Notes under the pieces: model-generated
What the model saw: the letters and a program-made list of their open reading frames with translations, nothing else
Database searches by the model: none
Told to the model about the DNA's origin: nothing
Part shown: one piece after another, positions 60,619-64,000 of the stretch
Position numbering within the stretch: position 1 is the stretch's first letter
Layout of the letters: each line of letters starts with the position of its first letter
Assembly (NCBI GenBank): GCA_007922195.1
Contig: ML682067.1
Coordinates: 6,406,466 to 6,470,465 of the forward strand
Reading direction: 5' to 3'
Length of the DNA stretch: 64,000 nucleotides
From: Podocnemis expansa
Taxonomy: Eukaryota > Chordata > Testudines > Podocnemididae
Made by a program: the position numbers and the translations under genes

Positions 60619-62645
60619 CAGTGGTTCCCAACCAGCATGTCACGGCAACACTCAAAGTGTGCCATGAGAATCTGGGAGAGCTGGAGTTAGAGCACCCTCC
60701 CTGCTCAGCCTAGCCACGTGCGCTGTGCAGGGCTGGCAAAAAGCTAGTAGGGCTGGAAGCCTAAGCACTTTTCACTCTTGTCTCATAACGGCAAACTATC
60801 ATTAGGATCTGTGCTTCGACTGAATTGCAGATTTCACCATTATCTGCCTATCACGTTTACATTGACATGCTAAAAAAGCAGGAACAGACAGCACAATAGT
60901 AGGAATTTTCCCTTGGGCTCAGATTTTAATTTCTCAGTGTGACTATTTATTCTGCCATTCTTTAATTTTGTGAAATATTGCCTTTTCCTTTTCTTTTTTA
61001 CCTGTTCTTTTGCCTTTTCCTTTGACTTTATGACAATTTTAGTTTGGCTTTGGTTAGATCAGTTTACCAGGTAGGTCCATATAGGCTGCTACATATAAAT
61101 ACAGTGCTGCCCTTTTAGATAATCATTACAGCTGTGTGTGATGTCTGTGCTGTATCATTTTTTTGTAAGTAATTTTTTAGCTTCTTCTGTACTTACTATT
61201 TAATATTTGAGAGGGCGAGAGTCTTATAAACTTGAGTACTTCAGAGAATTTCACTGAAATTTGGTGCTTTTCATTTCTAGCTACACATTAGGAAACTTTT
61301 TTTTTACTTATTTTTATTTATTTGTATTAAATGTCTAGTGCACATAAACCCAAGCCTATATGAAAGATTTGTAAGATTTGACTGCCAAAATTTTAAATGT
61401 GGTATTTGTTATTTTTGACCCTTCATTATTGTTACCACTTTTTATTAATTAATGCTCATACTTTTTAAAAAAATTTAAAATGTTCATTTTAACTTTGTAG
61501 TTCAGCGTTAGCTCATTTATGTTAAGTGAAAGATGATCAACTTACAAGCTTCATGATAGGAAGATCTTTGTAAATATCATACCCAAGAATAATTTACAAG
61601 TTCCAGAGGGATAGTCATGTTAGTTCAGTTCAGCAAAACAAAAAAGAAGTCCTGGGGGGTTGTGTGGGTTGGTTAGGGCTGCAGGGGGGGACTGGGGCCA
61701 CAGGGAAGGTAGCAGTGGGGGCCAATAGTGAGCCCTCTAGGGGGCTCCACAAAGTAGTTTGTGGAGGGGAAACAGCTCCCAGCCTGTCAGCCAGCCTGCA
61801 AACAGCCAAGGTAAGGGCTTTGAGGGGGGCTGCTGGGGGTTGTGGGGGGCAGGGGGTATGTGTGTAGCAGAAGTGGGTGGGAGTGGATGTGTAGCAGAGG
61901 GTGTGTAGCTGAGGTTGTGGGGTGGCTGTTTGGTTGGGGGGGTGTAGCTGGGGGGGGGGTGTAGCTGGGCGCTGGAGGGATAGTTCTGGCCCTGCAGTGA
62001 TGGGAAGATCCATCACAGGCAGCAGGGGGCTGGCAGAGGGGGGAACAGGACCCACTGGGGTTGGAGGGAGCAGCAGTGGGGTGAGGATTTGCCCGGGATG
62101 GCAGGGAGCCACTGTGGAAAAAGGGGGAAGTGGGTGCTGCATCATGCTCCCTGCCCTGCCTTCCCACTCCCCTGGTTCCCCCCTGCACTCCCCCCAAGCC
62201 ACTCCTGTTCTCCCTTCCCCTCTCCTCTCTTGGCACCTTTGTGCTGTTCCCCACATGGCTGCCCTTGTTCTCTTTGGCCACCCCTTCCCAGGAACAGTTC
62301 TATCATTTCTGGCACCCCCCCCGCAAGCAAAGCAGGTGCCAGCGCCCCCCTGCAATGCTTACCAGGTTTACTGGGCTTCCACTGGCCCTGCCCCCGCCCT
62401 GCTCTGCTCCCCACACTCCCTCCTGCCACTGCAAATAACTCCTGACCTCCCCTGTCTTGCCATCCCTGCTCTGCTACCCCTACTACCCCACATAGCAGCA
62501 TTTCCAAACCACTGTGCCATGGTTCATAAATATTCATGTTATTTTGAGCTAATTTGAATATTCATGAGTTTTTAATAGTGGTGTACCTCGAAAAATTTAA
62601 AGGTATCAAGGTGTGCCACAGCAGAGAAAAGGTTGGGAACCACTG
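60619..62645. mobile_element. 2.03-kb hAT-type element (CAGTGGTTCCCAACC family)
   Basis: Perfect 15-bp inverted ends CAGTGGTTCCCAACC / GGTTGGGAACCACTG and identical 8-bp duplications tcctacaa at 60611-60618 and 62646-62653. The left half (to about 61600) is AT-rich. The right half is strongly GC-rich, with frames up to 241 codons (minus, 61630-62355) that are Pro/Ser/Thr-rich and show no transposase motif. It appears to have inserted within Harbinger transposase copy 2. Confidence 0.92.
61601..61656 (+). repeat. repeat X, first 55 bp, inside the hAT element
   Basis: Reads ttccagagggatagtcatg, ttagttcagttcagcaaaac and aagaagtcctgg, then switches abruptly to GC-rich sequence. The truncation point resembles that at 26745. 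Confidence 0.68.
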
Positions 62646-62653
62646 TCCTACAA

Positions 62654-63261
62654 TGACACATCACCAATTAATAAATAAATAAACACACACACCCTTGCTG
62701 GGTAATTTCAAAAATTAGACCAGAGGTCACTTCTGAGTACCAATTAGTCACATGTGTTCCACAGAATTTGAGTAGCTTAAGGCCCTGAAAAATAGCTCCC
62801 CACAGGCATGCATAGATAATCTTGCTTGTCTCTTAAAACACAGATCTCATCACATTCACCAGAGATTTCTTTGGGGGAGAGAAGAGGGTGCAGAGTTTGA
62901 TAAAAGGTGAGCAAGAAGCTCTTTTCCTCTTGGTCTAGTCATGTTAAGGCTGCACTGACTTGCAAAAAGGCCTACTGGATTTGGCTACCGTTACGTATGA
63001 TAATCAATATTACACTATTTGTAATGAACTCTAGCCCTTTTATTGATCCATCAAAAACTTCCTCTTACAGAGGCAGATTCTAGAATACAAAACTGGTGGA
63101 AATACTGGAAAACTTTATGACACCCATCTACTGAGGAGATGAGGGTAGTATTTGAAAGAAGAAAGAAAGGACTTTATTTCTCAGAAATGCAAGAATTATA
63201 CATGAATTCTGTATGTTGGTATATCAATGCCAACCGTTATTTTGTAGGACTCTGTATACAC
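62654..63261. other. unassigned DNA between the hAT and the transposase C-terminus
   Basis: AT-rich, no readable domain. Probably the eroded middle of Harbinger copy 2. Confidence 0.35.
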
Positions 63262-63484
63262 TGTCCTGCCTACACTCATGAAACCATACCCTGACACCAG
63301 TGACCTGAAAAACAGAATTCAATCACAAGCTAAGTGGCTGCAGAATGGTCATGGAGTGTGCAGTTGGTAGGCTGAAAGGTAAATGGCACTGCCTACACAC
63401 CTCCCTAGATGCCAGTGTAGCTAATGTCATTTGTATAATCATCACTTGCAGCATGCTGCATAACATTTGTGAGGGATTATAAGA
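63262..63484 (+). pseudogene. PIF/Harbinger transposase copy 2, C-terminal part
   Basis: LMKPYPDTSDL, then in another frame FNHKLSGCRMVMECAVGRLK, GKWHCLHTSLDASVANV and CSMLHNICEG, followed by a stop. These are the classic C-terminal blocks of HARBI1-like transposases, including the catalytic Glu (codon 63354). The block carrying the second Asp is lost. Frame changes make it non-functional. Confidence 0.9.
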
Positions 63485-63727
63485 GAGCAGTTCTATCCTG
63501 AATGGACTCAAGAAAAGTCTGGTTTACCAGTTCTGTGTACGCAGCAGCATCCCACCCATGTAAAAACTAGTTCTGGTCCCCAGTGGGCAAGGGAAATCAG
63601 GGATGCCATATGTGCACACATTTTGGCATACCAGAGAGGCAAAGTATGAAACCTGCCTGAGGTTAGGGACACCTTCACAACCTGTGCAGCTTCTGGAAAC
63701 ATATATGAAGGAATATTGGCACATACT
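63485..63727. other. non-coding DNA after transposase copy 2
   Basis: Likely the remaining 3' part of the Harbinger copy. No domain is readable. Confidence 0.35.
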
Positions 63728-63731
63728 TACA

Positions 63732-64000
63732 GGGTATGCCCACACTTAAGTCTTTAAATTGAAATAATGCTGATTATTTCAATTAAAAGACCGCATGTCC
63801 ACACTATGTTTCCTTATTTCGAAATAACAAGCTCCCTCATTTCAAAATAAAGAAAGTCATTTTAATATAATAATACCTAATATTATATCGAATGATGGCT
63901 AAATTGAAACTGTTATCTTGAAATAATGCAGTGTGGATGTGTTATTTCAATTTAACTGTTATTTCAATTTAACACTTTTGCTCTTCTCCTTCACAAGGTC
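63732..64000. mobile_element. Harbinger-type MITE, cut by the window edge (element H)
   Basis: Begins GGGTATGCCCACACTTAAG. The following text (ttatttcgaaataacaagc, agctccctcatttc, ataatacctaatattata, gctcttctccttcac) runs in step with element G at 45671-46187. About half of the element lies beyond the window. Confidence 0.8.

Noticed and set aside
61630..62355. 241-codon open frame on the minus strand, the longest in the window
   Set aside because: Lies wholly within a hAT-type element in GC-rich DNA. The product is Pro/Ser/Thr-rich with no domain, and rival long frames exist on the other strand.

Overview
This is eukaryotic, vertebrate DNA: AT-rich, non-coding, and built almost entirely from layered interspersed repeats. 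I see no host protein-coding gene, no convincing exon, no rRNA or tRNA gene, and nothing prokaryotic (no operons, CRISPR array, IS element or phage). The best fit is a non-avian sauropsid, most likely a turtle. The reasons are many CR1-type LINE fragments, abundant PIF/Harbinger-type non-autonomous elements with GGGTATGTCTACAC-like ends, and at least twelve copies of a repeat (here 'repeat X', with words such as 'catgagctttcatgggag' and 'ttagtctttaagtgccac') that I associate with turtle and crocodilian genomes. The species is inference.

Layout. 0-13 kb: fold-back repeat X copy, three hAT-type elements and an old CR1. 13-21 kb: Harbinger-type MITEs, some abutting or nested, a solo LTR with a 5-bp duplication, and a hairpin repeat X copy. 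21-33 kb: mostly featureless AT-rich DNA with microsatellites, a small hAT and repeat X copies. 33-35 kb: a 1.4-kb Harbinger-type element with a very GC-rich, CpG-containing core. 38-49 kb: more MITEs, CR1, L3/MIR-like relics and two hATs, one inserted in the tail of an older retroposon. 52-53 kb: a solo LTR with a 4-bp duplication inside a GC-rich repeat. 56.6-64 kb: two decayed PIF/Harbinger transposase copies, the second apparently split by a 2-kb hAT, and a truncated Harbinger MITE at the window edge.

The elements do not act together as a gene system. They record successive transposon waves: Harbinger (3-bp duplications), hAT (8-bp), retroviral LTRs (4-5 bp), CR1, and repeat X (12-13 bp). 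The decayed Harbinger transposases may belong to the kind of autonomous element that moved the MITEs. Long open frames in GC-rich stretches (33.6-34.7, 61.6-62.5, 17.3-18.1, 14.4-14.9 kb) lie inside transposon interiors and are judged non-coding.
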